Part shown: in pieces, positions 9,177 through 17,818 of the stretch
Numbering within the stretch: the first letter of the stretch is position 1
How the letters are laid out: every line of letters begins with the position of its first letter
NCBI GenBank assembly: GCA_937863385.1
Contig: CALMBW010000008.1
Location: 33,341-97,340 of the forward strand
Direction of reading: 5' to 3'
DNA length: 64,000 nucleotides
Origin: an uncultured Actinomycetes bacterium
Lineage (GTDB): Bacteria; Actinomycetota; CADDZG01; WHSQ01
Notes under the pieces: model-generated
Told to the model about the DNA's origin: nothing
Database searches by the model: none
What the model saw: only the letters and a program-made list of their open reading frames with translations
Program-made: the position numbers and the translations under genes

Positions 9177-10204
9177 GCTTGCCACTGGTCGAAGTCACCG
9201 ATCTGAAGGTCTATTTCCCGATCCGCTCGGGCCTTGTCGTCGAGCGCCATGTGGGTGACGTCAAGGCTGTTGACGGGGTGTCCCTCACGATCTTCAAAGG
9301 CGAGACTCTCGGCTTGGTAGGGGAGTCCGGGTGTGGCAAGACGACCGTGGGCCGCACGATCCTCCGCCTCTACGAACCAACCTCTGGCCGGATCGTCATC
9401 GACGGCAAGGACATCACGGACCTGCCCGAGCGCGAGCTGAGGCCCCTGCGCGACAAGATGCAGATGGTTTTCCAGGACCCGTATTCGTCGCTCAACCCGC
9501 GGCAGAACGTCGGCAGCATCGTCGCCGAGCCGCTGCTCATCCACGGGATGGAGCGCAAGGAGGTTGACGCGAAGGTCCGGCATCTGATCGAGGTCGTGGG
9601 ACTTCCGCATGACGCGGCGAACCGCTACCCACATGAGTTCTCGGGTGGCCAGCGACAGAGGATCGGTCTAGCGAGGTCGCTCGCGCTGAACCCTGCCCTG
9701 ATCGTCGCCGACGAGCCCGTGTCGGCGTTGGATGTGTCGATCCAGGCCCAGATGATCAATCTGCTGGAAGACCTTCAGGATGAGTTCGACCTCACCTACC
9801 TGTTCGTCGCCCACGACCTTGCCGTGGTCCGTCACATCAGCGATCGCATCGCAGTGATGTATCTCGGCAAGATCATGGAGATCGCTCCTTCACAAGAGCT
9901 CTATACCGCTCCTTCGCACCCTTACACCAAGGCTTTGCTGTCGGCCGTCCCGATCCCGGACCCTAAGGTGGAGCGGAGCCGCGAGCGCATCATCCTCAAA
10001 GGTGATCTGCCCTCACCGGTTAACCCTCCGCCGGGATGCCGCTTCCACACTCGCTGTCCCTATGTTCAAGAGACCCGTTGCCGTACCGAGGTCCCGGAAC
10101 TGCGCGCGATGAAACAAGGGCAGGTCGTCGCGTGTCACTTCGCCGAAGAGATCGCCGACGGCAAGATCACTCCTCGAAGCGAGATGGTGGGTCTGGCTCC
10201 CTGA
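9173..10204 (+). CDS. Peptide ABC transporter ATP-binding protein, DppF/OppF type
   Basis: The 343-residue partner ATPase has Walker [11 protein letters not shown], signature FSGGQRQRI, Walker [13 protein letters not shown] and the H-loop in VAHDLAV. The C-terminal oligopeptide extension again carries a cysteine set ([16 protein letters not shown] and VACHF). It is the last gene of the transporter operon, overlapping dppD by 4 bp. It is followed by a convergent small gene without an obvious terminator. Confidence 0.92.
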   Translation: MSLPLVEVTDLKVYFPIRSGLVVERHVGDVKAVDGVSLTIFKGETLGLVGESGCGKTTVGRTILRLYEPTSGRIVIDGKDITDLPERELRPLRDKMQMVFQDPYSSLNPRQNVGSIVAEPLLIHGMERKEVDAKVRHLIEVVGLPHDAANRYPHEFSGGQRQRIGLARSLALNPALIVADEPVSALDVSIQAQMINLLEDLQDEFDLTYLFVAHDLAVVRHISDRIAVMYLGKIMEIAPSQELYTAPSHPYTKALLSAVPIPDPKVERSRERIILKGDLPSPVNPPPGCRFHTRCPYVQETRCRTEVPELRAMKQGQVVACHFAEEIADGKITPRSEMVGLAP

Positions 10205-10226
10205 ACCGGGTGTGCCGGGTGTTCGG

Positions 10227-10442
10227 TTAGAGACCGGTCTCTTCCCGCAGCCCCTCTACGTAGCGGTGGAAGGCCAGGTGGTCCGAGGTGATCGACTGCT
10301 CGCTGCCGTCCTTGCTCAATTTCACCGTGTCGCTCGGCCCCCCAGCAGCGTCCGGGTCTTCCTCGATGGCCGTGACGGTCCAGCCGTCTTCGATCAGATC
10401 TCTCAGCTTCTCGAGTTCGGGATCGTCTCCCCATCCAGCCAT
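10227..10442 (-). CDS. Small acidic hypothetical protein
   Basis: A 71-residue protein starting MAGWGDDPELEKLRDLIED. The ATG at 10442 is preceded by AAAGGAG at 8-nt spacing, which favours this start over longer in-frame extensions. The product is soluble, acidic and without cysteines or membrane segments. I do not recognise the family. It is convergent with the transporter operon and divergent from the RlpA-like gene, so it is probably transcribed alone. Confidence 0.65.
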   Translation of the reverse strand: MAGWGDDPELEKLRDLIEDGWTVTAIEEDPDAAGGPSDTVKLSKDGSEQSITSDHLAFHRYVEGLREETGL

Positions 10443-10815
10443 CGGGCGGCTCCTTTTCGTTGTGGTCTTGGGTCTGGTGCTCGGCGGTTCGATCGCAGTC
10501 ATCGGTAGCTCTGCTCGCCACAGGATAGGGCAGCGACCGGCGGAGCCAGAGGACCAAGTGAACAAGTGAATGTTGTGGATGGTGCAGAGATTTCGCGCAC
10601 TCGATATGTGGGAGTCGCTGAAACGTCCCCGTAAGCCCGGCATCGAGGCCGACCACCGAGCCGGTCCATCTGCTTGCAAGAGTTAGCAGGTCCGCTACCG
10701 TGATCGGGCGTCACCCATTCGCGGAGGTGACGGCCGCCCTGGGTCCGTCTGGATCGGCGGCAGTGGTGGTGGCACGCCATCACGGCAAGCAGTCTGACAA
10801 CTGAGAGGAGACGCG
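10443..10815. promoter_or_regulatory. Intergenic region with promoter and structured leader of the RlpA-like gene
   Basis: No convincing gene lies in these 373 bp. A promoter candidate, TTGCAA (10674-10679), 16 bp, TACCGT (10696-10701), faces right. Just after the expected start of transcription, GTCACC (10710-10715) pairs with GGTGAC (10726-10731), and outer GGGC/GCCC bases extend the stem. The leader to the start codon at 10816 would be about 107 nt. I could not match it to a known riboswitch, including the ydaO type often found before actinobacterial cell-wall hydrolases. Confidence 0.45.
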
Positions 10816-11733
10816 ATGACGCGCCGTCCTAACGGCAACCGACGCGCCCTGGTGGGGCTCGTCCTGGCTACGGTGTTCGCCGTACCGGCGATCGCCTACG
10901 CTCAAACGCCGGCCCCCCAGCCGGTGATCGATTCAGCTCCGGAGCGCGTTGCGTACGCCAGCAACGTGACCATCAAGGGTCACGTCGAGAACGCGACACC
11001 CGGCGATGAGGTGCGCCTGCAACAACAGCGCGGCGACATGCAATGGCGCACCGTTGCTACCCGTGTGCTTGACGACGAGACGACGTTTCGCTTTCGACGA
11101 GGTGACGTCCGCAAGACCACCAGGTATCGGGTTGCCCACGCCGGTGTGAGCGATGTCGAGACCTTTAGCCAAGCAGTCAAGGTCCGTGTGAAGCCCAGGA
11201 TCACCCTGCGGGTGCGTCCGCGTGACATCTTCCAGGGCCGTCGCGTGAAGTTGGCAGGCCGCGTCTACCCGGCTGTAGAGGGGCGAGAGATGCTGTTGCA
11301 ACAGAAGGTGCAGGGAACGTGGCACACGATCCAGCGCGTGAACGTCGGCGATGGTGAATTCCGCACCAAGTTCCGGGCCCGCCACAGAGGCCAGCGCAAG
11401 GTGCGGGCGGTCTTCGCCGGCGACACACTGAACGACGGGGCCAAGGTTACGAAGCCATTCACGATCTACAACCCGGAGCTCGCTACCTGGTACGGCCCCG
11501 GCTTCTACGGGAACTCGACCGCATGTGGCAAGACCTTGACGACCGAGACACTGGGCGTTGCGCACCGCACCCTGCCCTGTGGAACCAAGGTGAGTCTCCT
11601 CTACCAGGGCCGCACCATCACCGTCTCGGTGATCGACCGCGGGCCTTACACGGACGCCGACTGGGATCTCACTCAAGAGACCGCCGAACGCTTGGGGTTC
11701 TCAGGCACGGACGAGGTTGGAGTCACACACTAG
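10816..11733 (+). CDS. Secreted RlpA-like double-psi beta-barrel protein
   Basis: The 305-residue product has a Sec signal peptide ending near AIAYAQT. Two beta-rich repeats of about 80 residues each follow (from about residues 40 and 125). The C-terminal domain (from about residue 215, ATWYGPGFYGNSTACG) is an RlpA-like double-psi barrel. It includes the GVAHRTLPCGTKV and VIDRGPY motifs and an Asp in WDLTQETAERLGF, with two cysteines likely forming a disulfide. RlpA-like domains bind or cleave peptidoglycan. The ATG follows GAGAGGAG. A cell-wall role is inferred, and lytic activity is not proven by the sequence. Confidence 0.85.
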   Translation: MTRRPNGNRRALVGLVLATVFAVPAIAYAQTPAPQPVIDSAPERVAYASNVTIKGHVENATPGDEVRLQQQRGDMQWRTVATRVLDDETTFRFRRGDVRKTTRYRVAHAGVSDVETFSQAVKVRVKPRITLRVRPRDIFQGRRVKLAGRVYPAVEGREMLLQQKVQGTWHTIQRVNVGDGEFRTKFRARHRGQRKVRAVFAGDTLNDGAKVTKPFTIYNPELATWYGPGFYGNSTACGKTLTTETLGVAHRTLPCGTKVSLLYQGRTITVSVIDRGPYTDADWDLTQETAERLGFSGTDEVGVTH

Positions 11734-11749
11734 CCGGCTGGTTTCAAAG

Positions 11750-11774
11750 CCGCCCGGCCGTGACGGCCGGGCGG
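11750..11774 (+). terminator. Hairpin terminator after the RlpA-like gene
   Basis: CCGCCCGGCC and GGCCGGGCGG form a perfect 10-bp GC stem with a GTGAC loop, 16 bp after the stop codon. No T-tract follows, as is common in GC-rich actinobacteria. Confidence 0.7.
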
Positions 11775-11817
11775 ATACCACGTTGGGGCACGGGGCTCGA
11801 TATAGGATTGGGCCACC

Positions 11818-12333
11818 TTGGGCAGAGCGTTGGTGTTGAACGCCTCTTACCAGCCGCTGTGCGTTGTGCCGGTACGGCGGGCGCTGGTCCTTGCCCTGAA
11901 AGAGAAGGCCGATGTTCTCCACACCAACGGTGCGATCTTCAGGTCGGCGGATCTCGAGTACAGAGCCCCCACGGTCGTGAAGCTCAGATACTTCGTCAAA
12001 GTGCCATACCGGGCACGTGCTTCCATGTCGCGGCGGGCGGTCTTCGTCCGGGATGACTTCGAGTGCCAGTACTGCGGCCGGCCCGCCGAGAACGTCGATC
12101 ACATCGTCCCTCGCAGCAAGGGTGGGGGACATACCTGGGACAACGTCGTTGCCGCATGCAGGCCGTGCAACTCCCGCAAGGAGAACCATCACCTCGGTGA
12201 CGTGGGCATGAAGCTGAGGCGGCCCCCCCTCGCCCCTCATGACAGTGTGTGGATCCGGGTCGCGGTCGAGAACGTAGACCCCACCTGGGAGCAGTACCTC
12301 GAGATGACCAAACGCCGCCACGCCTTCGCGTAG
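11818..12333 (+). CDS. HNH endonuclease family protein
   Basis: The 171-residue protein has a zinc-stabilised HNH fold: Cys83-x2-Cys86, Asp94-His95 in NVDHIVPRSKGG, Asn109, and Cys114-x2-Cys117 in CRPCNSRK. The N-terminal half (ALVLNASYQPLCVVPVRRA) is typical of a small actinobacterial HNH family of unknown biological role. It starts at TTG 11818. No ribosome site is visible, but TAGGAT lies 9 nt upstream, so the mRNA may be leaderless. There is no linked methylase or phage gene, so it need not be a restriction enzyme. Confidence 0.85.
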   Translation: MGRALVLNASYQPLCVVPVRRALVLALKEKADVLHTNGAIFRSADLEYRAPTVVKLRYFVKVPYRARASMSRRAVFVRDDFECQYCGRPAENVDHIVPRSKGGGHTWDNVVAACRPCNSRKENHHLGDVGMKLRRPPLAPHDSVWIRVAVENVDPTWEQYLEMTKRRHAFA

Positions 12334-12495
12334 CGACCTTTGGAGGTGCTTAACTCGTAGCATGGCGCCGTAGGGGTCTTTGAGTGCGGCGCTACTGCTC
12401 TGTGGTACCAGCTACAGCAAGCTGAATGATCGCCCAGCAAGGTCCGACGGAGCAACTCAGGGAAACCTCCACCTGCCGCCTAGTCACCGCCCTTG

Positions 12496-12948
12496 CTAGA
12501 CATCCCGGCGCCCCACCGTCGCCAGGTTTTGAAGGTCGTCCTCGGGGATCATCGATTCGATCAACGGGAACAACTCTTGTTCTTCGAACCGGACATGTTC
12601 GGTGAGGAGCGTCGCAACGCGATCGAGGAGTTCGGGATCGACATCGCCGGAGGAGAGCTGGCGCTTGACGGTGCGTATCATCGCGTGCAGCCGTAGGTGA
12701 TCGCTTACGGCGCGCAGTATCAGATCGCGCGCTTGCTCCTCGTCTACCAGGGGAGCGAAGAACAACTCCTCTTCCTCGTGGAAGTGCCGGATCGCACGTC
12801 CGAAGTAGAAGTTGACGAAGTCATTCACCGTATTCCGCGCTGCGGCCTCGTCCTCAAGTTTGGCGACATCCTTGAGCCGCCGCGCTTGAGCGAGTGCGTG
12901 GTGATGATCGTGTGTGAGGGGGGTGAGTGCATCGTGTCGGCGAGGCAT
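12496..12948 (-). CDS. Hemerythrin HHE domain protein
   Basis: The 150-residue four-helix protein has the iron-ligand pattern of a hemerythrin-like HHE domain: THDHHH (residues 12-17), His55/His57 in RHFHEEEE, His84 and His88, and His118 with Glu122/123 in HVRFEEQELFP. Such proteins bind a di-iron centre and sense or scavenge oxygen or nitric oxide. It is divergent from the nitrate-reductase-like operon, so a link to nitrogen-oxide chemistry is plausible but only inferred. GGAG lies 9 nt before the ATG. Confidence 0.9.
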   Translation of the reverse strand: MPRRHDALTPLTHDHHHALAQARRLKDVAKLEDEAAARNTVNDFVNFYFGRAIRHFHEEEELFFAPLVDEEQARDLILRAVSDHLRLHAMIRTVKRQLSSGDVDPELLDRVATLLTEHVRFEEQELFPLIESMIPEDDLQNLATVGRRDV

Positions 12949-13160
12949 TCCCTTGATCTCCTATCGCTCGTTGGCCGTCGGTTCCAAGCTTTCGTGAACG
13001 TCGTCGTTCCCTCTTGGTTCCCTATGCCCGTGATATCCGACACCGTTCCGGCCGGTCAGGGCCGGATGGCCCCCCTGATGCATTGCCCACGGCCCATGGA
13101 GCGCGGCCCTCATCTCGGGATGATGGCCGTTGGAGTTGCCCCCAGGGAGCCGTTGTTCGG

Positions 13161-13188
13161 TACCCTGACGGCTATGGAGGAGGCGTGA
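13161..13188 (+). promoter_or_regulatory. Promoter -10 box and leaderless mini-ORF MEEA overlapping the next start
   Basis: TACCCT (13161-13166) is followed after 7 nt by ATG-GAG-GAG-GCG-TGA (13174-13188). The stop overlaps the GTG start of the membrane subunit gene (GTGA). The GAG-GAG codons also form the GGAGG ribosome site for that GTG. A candidate -35 (TTGCCC at 13136) is 19 bp upstream. This looks like a four-codon leaderless ORF that hands ribosomes to the real gene. Confidence 0.5.
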
Positions 13189-14237
13189 AGCGCCGGGCCC
13201 GGCCTCAGGGCTGGCTGAGCGATGTAGACCCCACCGCCAGCGCGATCGGATCTACTGCTGCCGTCCTTCTCACGGCTGCCATCTATGCGGGCAGCAGGGG
13301 TTTGCGGAATTTCGATGCAGCACTGATCGGGTACGCGACCGCGACGATCTTCCTCGCGTTCGGGGTCACCTACAGGTACGTCGTCTGGGTGCAGAGCCCC
13401 CCGACCCGTCGCTACCTCGTGAAGGGATGGAAGGCGTTCCTCTCGTGGCGTAACTTCCGGCGCTTCCCGACCTTGGTGCCGAAGGCCGTCGTGTCCAACC
13501 TTGCGTTTCAGACCTTCATCAAGGAGCGGGGTATGGGGAGGTGGGCCGCCCATCAGGCGCTCTTCTGGGGAGTTGTCGGAGCGACCTTGATCACGTTCCC
13601 GTTGACGTTCGGCTGGATTCACTTCCGGTCTGCTGCGGGAACGGAGAGCCACTACGAGATGTACATCTTCGGCATCAAGACGGTCACGTTCGACGCCTTG
13701 TCCTGGCTGGGTTGGCTCACGTTCCGCGGGCTCGACATCACCGCCGTGTTGGTCATAGCTGGATGTGCCTATTTCCTGTGGCGAAGGTTCCGAGACCGCG
13801 AGGCGATGACCGGCCAGCACCTCGCCCATGACCTGATGCCCCTGATCGCGCTGGTGGCGATCTCGGTGACGGGATTGCTGCTGACGTTCTCTAGCGCGCT
13901 GTTGAAGGGTCGCTACTACGATTTCCTCGCCCTACTGCATATGGGGACCGTCGTGTTGACGCTCGTGTTCATCCCCTTCGGCAAGTTCTTCCACGTGATC
14001 CAACGCCCGGCCAGCATCGGGGTTCAGATCTACAAGCGCACGAGTCTCGAAGACAAGGGCCCTTTCCATTGCAAGCGATGTGGTGCCGCCTTCGAAACGC
14101 AGACCTATGTCGAGGATCTGGAGGAGACGATGAGCGAACTGGGTCTCGGCTTCGAGGGTTGGGCCGAGCACTGTCCGCGCTGCAAGCGGGTCGAGCGAGG
14201 TATCGCATACCGCGCGCACGTGAAGGAAGGCTTTTGA
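13185..14237 (+). CDS. Membrane subunit of the molybdenum oxidoreductase module, NarI/HdrE-like with zinc ribbon
   Basis: The 350-residue protein starts at GTG 13185, right after GGAGGAGG. It has about five membrane helices with histidines placed as in diheme cytochrome b anchors (AAHQALFWG, HLAHDLMPL, LLHMG and KFFHVIQRP). This is the pattern of NarI/HdrE-type quinol-oxidising subunits. The C-terminus carries two Cys pairs (HCKRCG and HCPRCKR) that look like a zinc ribbon or rubredoxin-like knuckle. It overlaps the catalytic subunit gene by ATGA. I infer that it passes electrons from quinol to the iron-sulfur subunits; heme binding is inferred from the histidine pattern only. Confidence 0.7.
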   Translation: MKRRARPQGWLSDVDPTASAIGSTAAVLLTAAIYAGSRGLRNFDAALIGYATATIFLAFGVTYRYVVWVQSPPTRRYLVKGWKAFLSWRNFRRFPTLVPKAVVSNLAFQTFIKERGMGRWAAHQALFWGVVGATLITFPLTFGWIHFRSAAGTESHYEMYIFGIKTVTFDALSWLGWLTFRGLDITAVLVIAGCAYFLWRRFRDREAMTGQHLAHDLMPLIALVAISVTGLLLTFSSALLKGRYYDFLALLHMGTVVLTLVFIPFGKFFHVIQRPASIGVQIYKRTSLEDKGPFHCKRCGAAFETQTYVEDLEETMSELGLGFEGWAEHCPRCKRVERGIAYRAHVKEGF

Positions 14238-16525
14238 TGAAAGGGTCGCGCAGAGGGACGATCGAGAAGGCCCCAGGCATCGGCGATTTCCGCCAGGCGG
14301 GCGCCCAACCGGCGGCCGGATGGACGACCCACGAGAAGGATGAGCGGCTCGTCCCCACCCATTGCTGCTTCTGTGGGGTGCAGTGCGGCATGTATCTGCG
14401 GGTTTCGACCGATGGGCGCGTCTTCGGGGTCGAACCACGCGACCACGACATCAACAAGATGAAGCTTTGCCCGAAGGGTGTAACCGCCTACCAGCAGGTG
14501 AACCACCCGGACCGTCTCACGCAGCCGCTGATGCGATCGCAACGCGGGGAGCCGCTGCGCCCGGTGTCCTGGGATGAGGCTCTCGATCGGGTGGTATCGG
14601 AGATCCGCAGGATCCAGGAGACCTATGGGCACGACGCGTTCGGTGTGTATTCAGGCTCAAGCATGACCACGGAGAAGACCTATCTCGTAGGCAAGTTCGC
14701 GCGGGTGGCTCTGGGGACCGCAAACGTCGATTACAACGGGCGGCTCTGCATGGTGTCGGCGGGCGCAGGCAACAAGAAGGCTTTCAATGTGGACCGCGCC
14801 GCGAACCCGTGGTCCGACATGCTGCTCACCGACGTCATCTTGGTTGCGGGAGCGAATGTGGCTGAGTGCTTTCCGGTGATGACCCAATACTTCTGGGCGG
14901 CACGCGACCGCGGTGCCAAGCTGATCACCGTCGACCCCAGGGAGACCGCCCTGGCTCGCACCGCCGATATCCACGTGGGTCTGAGACCGGGCACGGATGC
15001 TGCCTTCTTCAACGGGGTGTTGCACGTGATCGAGCGGGACGGCCTGATCGATGAGCGCTTCATCGCCGAGCGCACGGTTGGTTGGGACGAGGTGCGTGAC
15101 GTGGTGGCCGATTACACCCCGGAACGTGCCGGCAACATCTGTGGGCTCGATCCGGCTCTCATCGAGAAGGTCGCCCGGATGTGGGGAGAGGCCGATAAGG
15201 CGATGGCGTTCCACGCTCGTGGTATCGAACATCACATCCAGGGCGTCGGCAACGTCCTTACGGTTATCGATCTGGTGCTGGCCACGGGTCAGATCGGTGC
15301 CCCGGGCAAGGGCTACGGGACCATCACCGGTCAAGGTAACGGTCAAGGGGGCCGCGAGCACGGGCAGAAGTGCGATCAGTTGCCGGGCCAACGCTCGATC
15401 GATGATCCGGAGGCGCGGTCCTACGTGGCTCAGGTATGGGGGATCGATGAGAGCGAACTGCCTCAGAAGGGTCTCACCGCGGTCGAGATCATCCACGCTG
15501 CAGAAGCGGGTGACGTAAAGGGCCTCATCGGGTTGTGCAACAACCCACTCGTGTCGATGCCGAAGGGGAACCGGATCAGGCGCGGCTACGATGCGCTCGA
15601 GTTCCATTGCCAACTGGACTTCTTCCTGTCGGAAACCGCCGAGCGAGCTGATGTCGTTCTGCCCACAACCGCGTGGGCCGAGGACGAGGGTGTCACCACC
15701 AATGCCGAGGGGCGGATCGTCAAGCACAACAAGGCGACGGAGCCACCCGAAGGAGTGCGCACGGACTGGTGGGTCATCTGCGAGATAGCCCGCCGCCTCG
15801 GACGACATGCCGACAAGTTCAGCTTCGATTCACCCCGGGCGATCTTCGAAGAATTACGTGTCGCCTCCAAAGGAGGCTTCGCCGACTACCACGGGGTCAC
15901 CTATGAGCGTATCGAGGAGACCGGAGGGATCTTCTGGCCGTGTCCCTCGGAAGATCACCCCGGCACACCGCGCCTGTTCGAGGACCGCTTCTTCCATCCT
16001 GACGGCAAGGCCCGCTTCACCGCGGTGAAGTGGATACCCCCGGCCGAAGAACCTGACGAGGAGTTCCCCATGCGTCTGACGACCGGCCGCACCGTTGCTC
16101 ACTACCTGTCGGGCAACCAGACCCGGCGGATCGGAGCTCTGGTGGAGCAGGCCCCCCGCCCGTGGGTCGAGATCCACCCCTCGCTCGGCTTCGCGAACGG
16201 TGATCCGGTAAAGGTGGTAACCAGGCGCGGCGAAGTCACCTATCCGGCCCTCGTCGTATCGACGATCAGACCCGATACCGCCTTCGTCCCGTATCACTGG
16301 GCGTCTCCGGCGGCAGCGAACGATCTCACGGTCGACGATCTCGACCCCACTTCCAAGATCCCCGAGTTCAAGGTGTGCGCCTGCCGTTTGGAGCAGGGGG
16401 CCGAGGTCACGGTGGTCCCGTTGCCCCCGGTCGAACCTGGTAAGACCCCCTACTCGGATGAGATGGGCTCGACCGACGACCGGCGGCCGCCGACCGCCCC
16501 TCAGGGCAGGGGGACCGCGCGATGA
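14237..16525 (+). CDS. Molybdopterin oxidoreductase, NarB/NasC-like nitrate reductase catalytic subunit
   Basis: The 762-residue protein begins at the ATG overlapping the upstream stop. The N-terminal [4Fe-4S] site is Cys43-x2-Cys46-x3-Cys50 with Cys78. The molybdenum ligand is Cys171 in NGRLCMVSAGAGN. The C-M-x-S context matches assimilatory-type nitrate reductases rather than formate dehydrogenases, which have Cys/Sec followed by His. TGQGNGQGGREHGQKCDQLPG is the second family block, and the C-terminal molydopterin-binding domain starts near residue 615. No Tat signal is present, so it acts in the cytoplasm. Nitrate is the best substrate guess; another oxyanion is possible. Confidence 0.8.
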   Translation: MKGSRRGTIEKAPGIGDFRQAGAQPAAGWTTHEKDERLVPTHCCFCGVQCGMYLRVSTDGRVFGVEPRDHDINKMKLCPKGVTAYQQVNHPDRLTQPLMRSQRGEPLRPVSWDEALDRVVSEIRRIQETYGHDAFGVYSGSSMTTEKTYLVGKFARVALGTANVDYNGRLCMVSAGAGNKKAFNVDRAANPWSDMLLTDVILVAGANVAECFPVMTQYFWAARDRGAKLITVDPRETALARTADIHVGLRPGTDAAFFNGVLHVIERDGLIDERFIAERTVGWDEVRDVVADYTPERAGNICGLDPALIEKVARMWGEADKAMAFHARGIEHHIQGVGNVLTVIDLVLATGQIGAPGKGYGTITGQGNGQGGREHGQKCDQLPGQRSIDDPEARSYVAQVWGIDESELPQKGLTAVEIIHAAEAGDVKGLIGLCNNPLVSMPKGNRIRRGYDALEFHCQLDFFLSETAERADVVLPTTAWAEDEGVTTNAEGRIVKHNKATEPPEGVRTDWWVICEIARRLGRHADKFSFDSPRAIFEELRVASKGGFADYHGVTYERIEETGGIFWPCPSEDHPGTPRLFEDRFFHPDGKARFTAVKWIPPAEEPDEEFPMRLTTGRTVAHYLSGNQTRRIGALVEQAPRPWVEIHPSLGFANGDPVKVVTRRGEVTYPALVVSTIRPDTAFVPYHWASPAAANDLTVDDLDPTSKIPEFKVCACRLEQGAEVTVVPLPPVEPGKTPYSDEMGSTDDRRPPTAPQGRGTAR

Positions 16526-17091
16526 TGAACAGGACGCTGTTCATCGACCCGGGTCGTTGCATCGGGTGTCAAGCTTGTGTGGCGGCCTGCCGCGAGTGCG
16601 ATTCCCATCGCGGTCGAACCATGATCCACCTCGACTACGTCGATGAGGGCAACTCCGCAGCCGCCATGCCCACGGTCTGCATGCATTGCGAGGATCCGGT
16701 TGCCCCGTGCGCCCAGGTGTGTCCTGCCGACGCCATCCCGGTTGGACCCGACGGGATCGTGCACACTGCTGCTAAGGAGCGTTGCATCGGGTGTGAGAAC
16801 TGCGTGCACGCGTGCCCCTTCGGAGTGCCGAAGTTGGACCTGACCGAGATGCTTCAGTACAAATGCGACATGTGCTACGACCGCACGTCCCGAGGCTTGT
16901 CGACGATGTGTGCCACGGTCTGCCCCACCGGAGCGATCTTCTACGGTTCCTACGAGGAACTCCTCGCCGACAGACCGCATTCGCGCGCATCCGATCTGTT
17001 CGGCTTCAGCGACTCCCTGGTGCAGACGGGATGCGCGATGGTCGTGCCGGCGGGTCGTGAATCAGTATCCGTCCCGGGCGGCTACGTCTGA
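16522..17091 (+). CDS. Four-cluster ferredoxin-like electron-transfer subunit
   Basis: The 189-residue protein has the DmsB/FdhB-like pattern of 16 cysteines for four [4Fe-4S] clusters: Cys13-x2-Cys16-x2-Cys19-x3-Cys23, then CMHCEDPVAPCAQVC, CIGCENCVHAC, and CDMCYDR with CATVC. It overlaps the catalytic gene by 4 bp, and the next gene starts at its stop. It should wire the membrane and Rieske parts to the molybdenum subunit. Confidence 0.88.
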   Translation: MMNRTLFIDPGRCIGCQACVAACRECDSHRGRTMIHLDYVDEGNSAAAMPTVCMHCEDPVAPCAQVCPADAIPVGPDGIVHTAAKERCIGCENCVHACPFGVPKLDLTEMLQYKCDMCYDRTSRGLSTMCATVCPTGAIFYGSYEELLADRPHSRASDLFGFSDSLVQTGCAMVVPAGRESVSVPGGYV

Positions 17092-17570
17092 TGAGAGACG
17101 ATCATGCCCACAGACGACTCCTCGATCGCATCCGCGAGGACCGGTTGGTTACGCGGCGGGACTATCTGCGCTTGTTGGCAACGGTCTCGGGAGGTCTGCT
17201 GGCGGGAACGGCAGCGGTGGCGTCGGGGATCTTCAGACGGCGCGGGTCGGGAACGACAACGGAGAAGAAGGTCGCGGATTCCGTCGAGCCGGGAGACTCG
17301 TTCACTTTCGATTACCCGGGTGAGGATGACCCGGCGATCGGGGTGCGGTTGGCCGATGGCTCGATCGTTGCCTATTCGTCCGTGTGCACGCATCTTGCGT
17401 GCGCGGTCCTGTGGATCAAAGAGAAGAACGAGCTCGAATGTCCGTGTCACGATGGCATCTTCAACGTTCGGACGGGCGAGGTCGAAGCGGGTCCACCCCC
17501 TCGTCCGTTGCCCAGGATCGCCTTGGAGGAGCGCCCTGACGGAATCTATGCGGTGGGAGTGATCGAGTGA
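17091..17570 (+). CDS. Tat-exported Rieske [2Fe-2S] protein
   Basis: The 159-residue protein has a twin-arginine signal-anchor (TRRDYLRLLATVSGGLLAG, residues 21-39). The Rieske ligands are Cys99-T-His101 and Cys117-x2-His120, and the disulfide pair is Cys104 and Cys119. The full motif predicts a high-potential cluster, as in quinol-oxidising complexes. It would sit outside the membrane, whereas the catalytic subunit has no export signal. That makes the electron path across the membrane unusual. It is coupled by overlap with both neighbours. Confidence 0.9.
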   Translation: MRDDHAHRRLLDRIREDRLVTRRDYLRLLATVSGGLLAGTAAVASGIFRRRGSGTTTEKKVADSVEPGDSFTFDYPGEDDPAIGVRLADGSIVAYSSVCTHLACAVLWIKEKNELECPCHDGIFNVRTGEVEAGPPPRPLPRIALEERPDGIYAVGVIE

Positions 17571-17812
17571 ACCGGAGCCGCGGCCGACTCGATGCTCGTG
17601 AGAACGCAAGGGATCATTCGGATCTCGCCGCCTCGCTCAACGCCCGCATCGCTATCGTTGCCTTCATCATCGTGTGCCAGCTGTGGGCTTTGACGGCCGC
17701 GCTCGATGCGTGGCTCGGAGCTTCTCCAGCAGAGGTGTGGTTGCTCCTGGGCTTCCAGGTGCTGGCGTTCCTGTCTGTGCTGTTGATATCTCGATCTTCG
17801 CCGAAGGAGTAA
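17567..17812 (+). CDS. Small two-helix membrane protein of the oxidoreductase operon
   Basis: An 81-residue protein with a charged N-terminus and two hydrophobic helices (about residues 27-48 and 54-75). It overlaps the Rieske gene by 4 bp. I do not recognise a family with certainty. Position and size suggest an accessory or assembly subunit that anchors the complex. Confidence 0.7.
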   Translation: MNRSRGRLDARENARDHSDLAASLNARIAIVAFIIVCQLWALTAALDAWLGASPAEVWLLLGFQVLAFLSVLLISRSSPKE

Positions 17813-17818
17813 CCCGTT

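Noticed and set aside
11818..12333. HNH gene as part of a restriction or phage-defence system
   Set aside because: No methylase, helicase or other defence gene is adjacent, and the family is widespread as a single gene in actinobacteria.
14657..15808. 383-codon minus-strand frame in the molybdenum subunit gene
   Set aside because: Antisense to a gene with clear catalytic motifs; no family, no ribosome site.
14237..16525. Annotation of the molybdenum subunit as formate dehydrogenase
   Set aside because: The residue after the metal-ligand Cys is Met rather than His, and no formate-specific neighbours are present.
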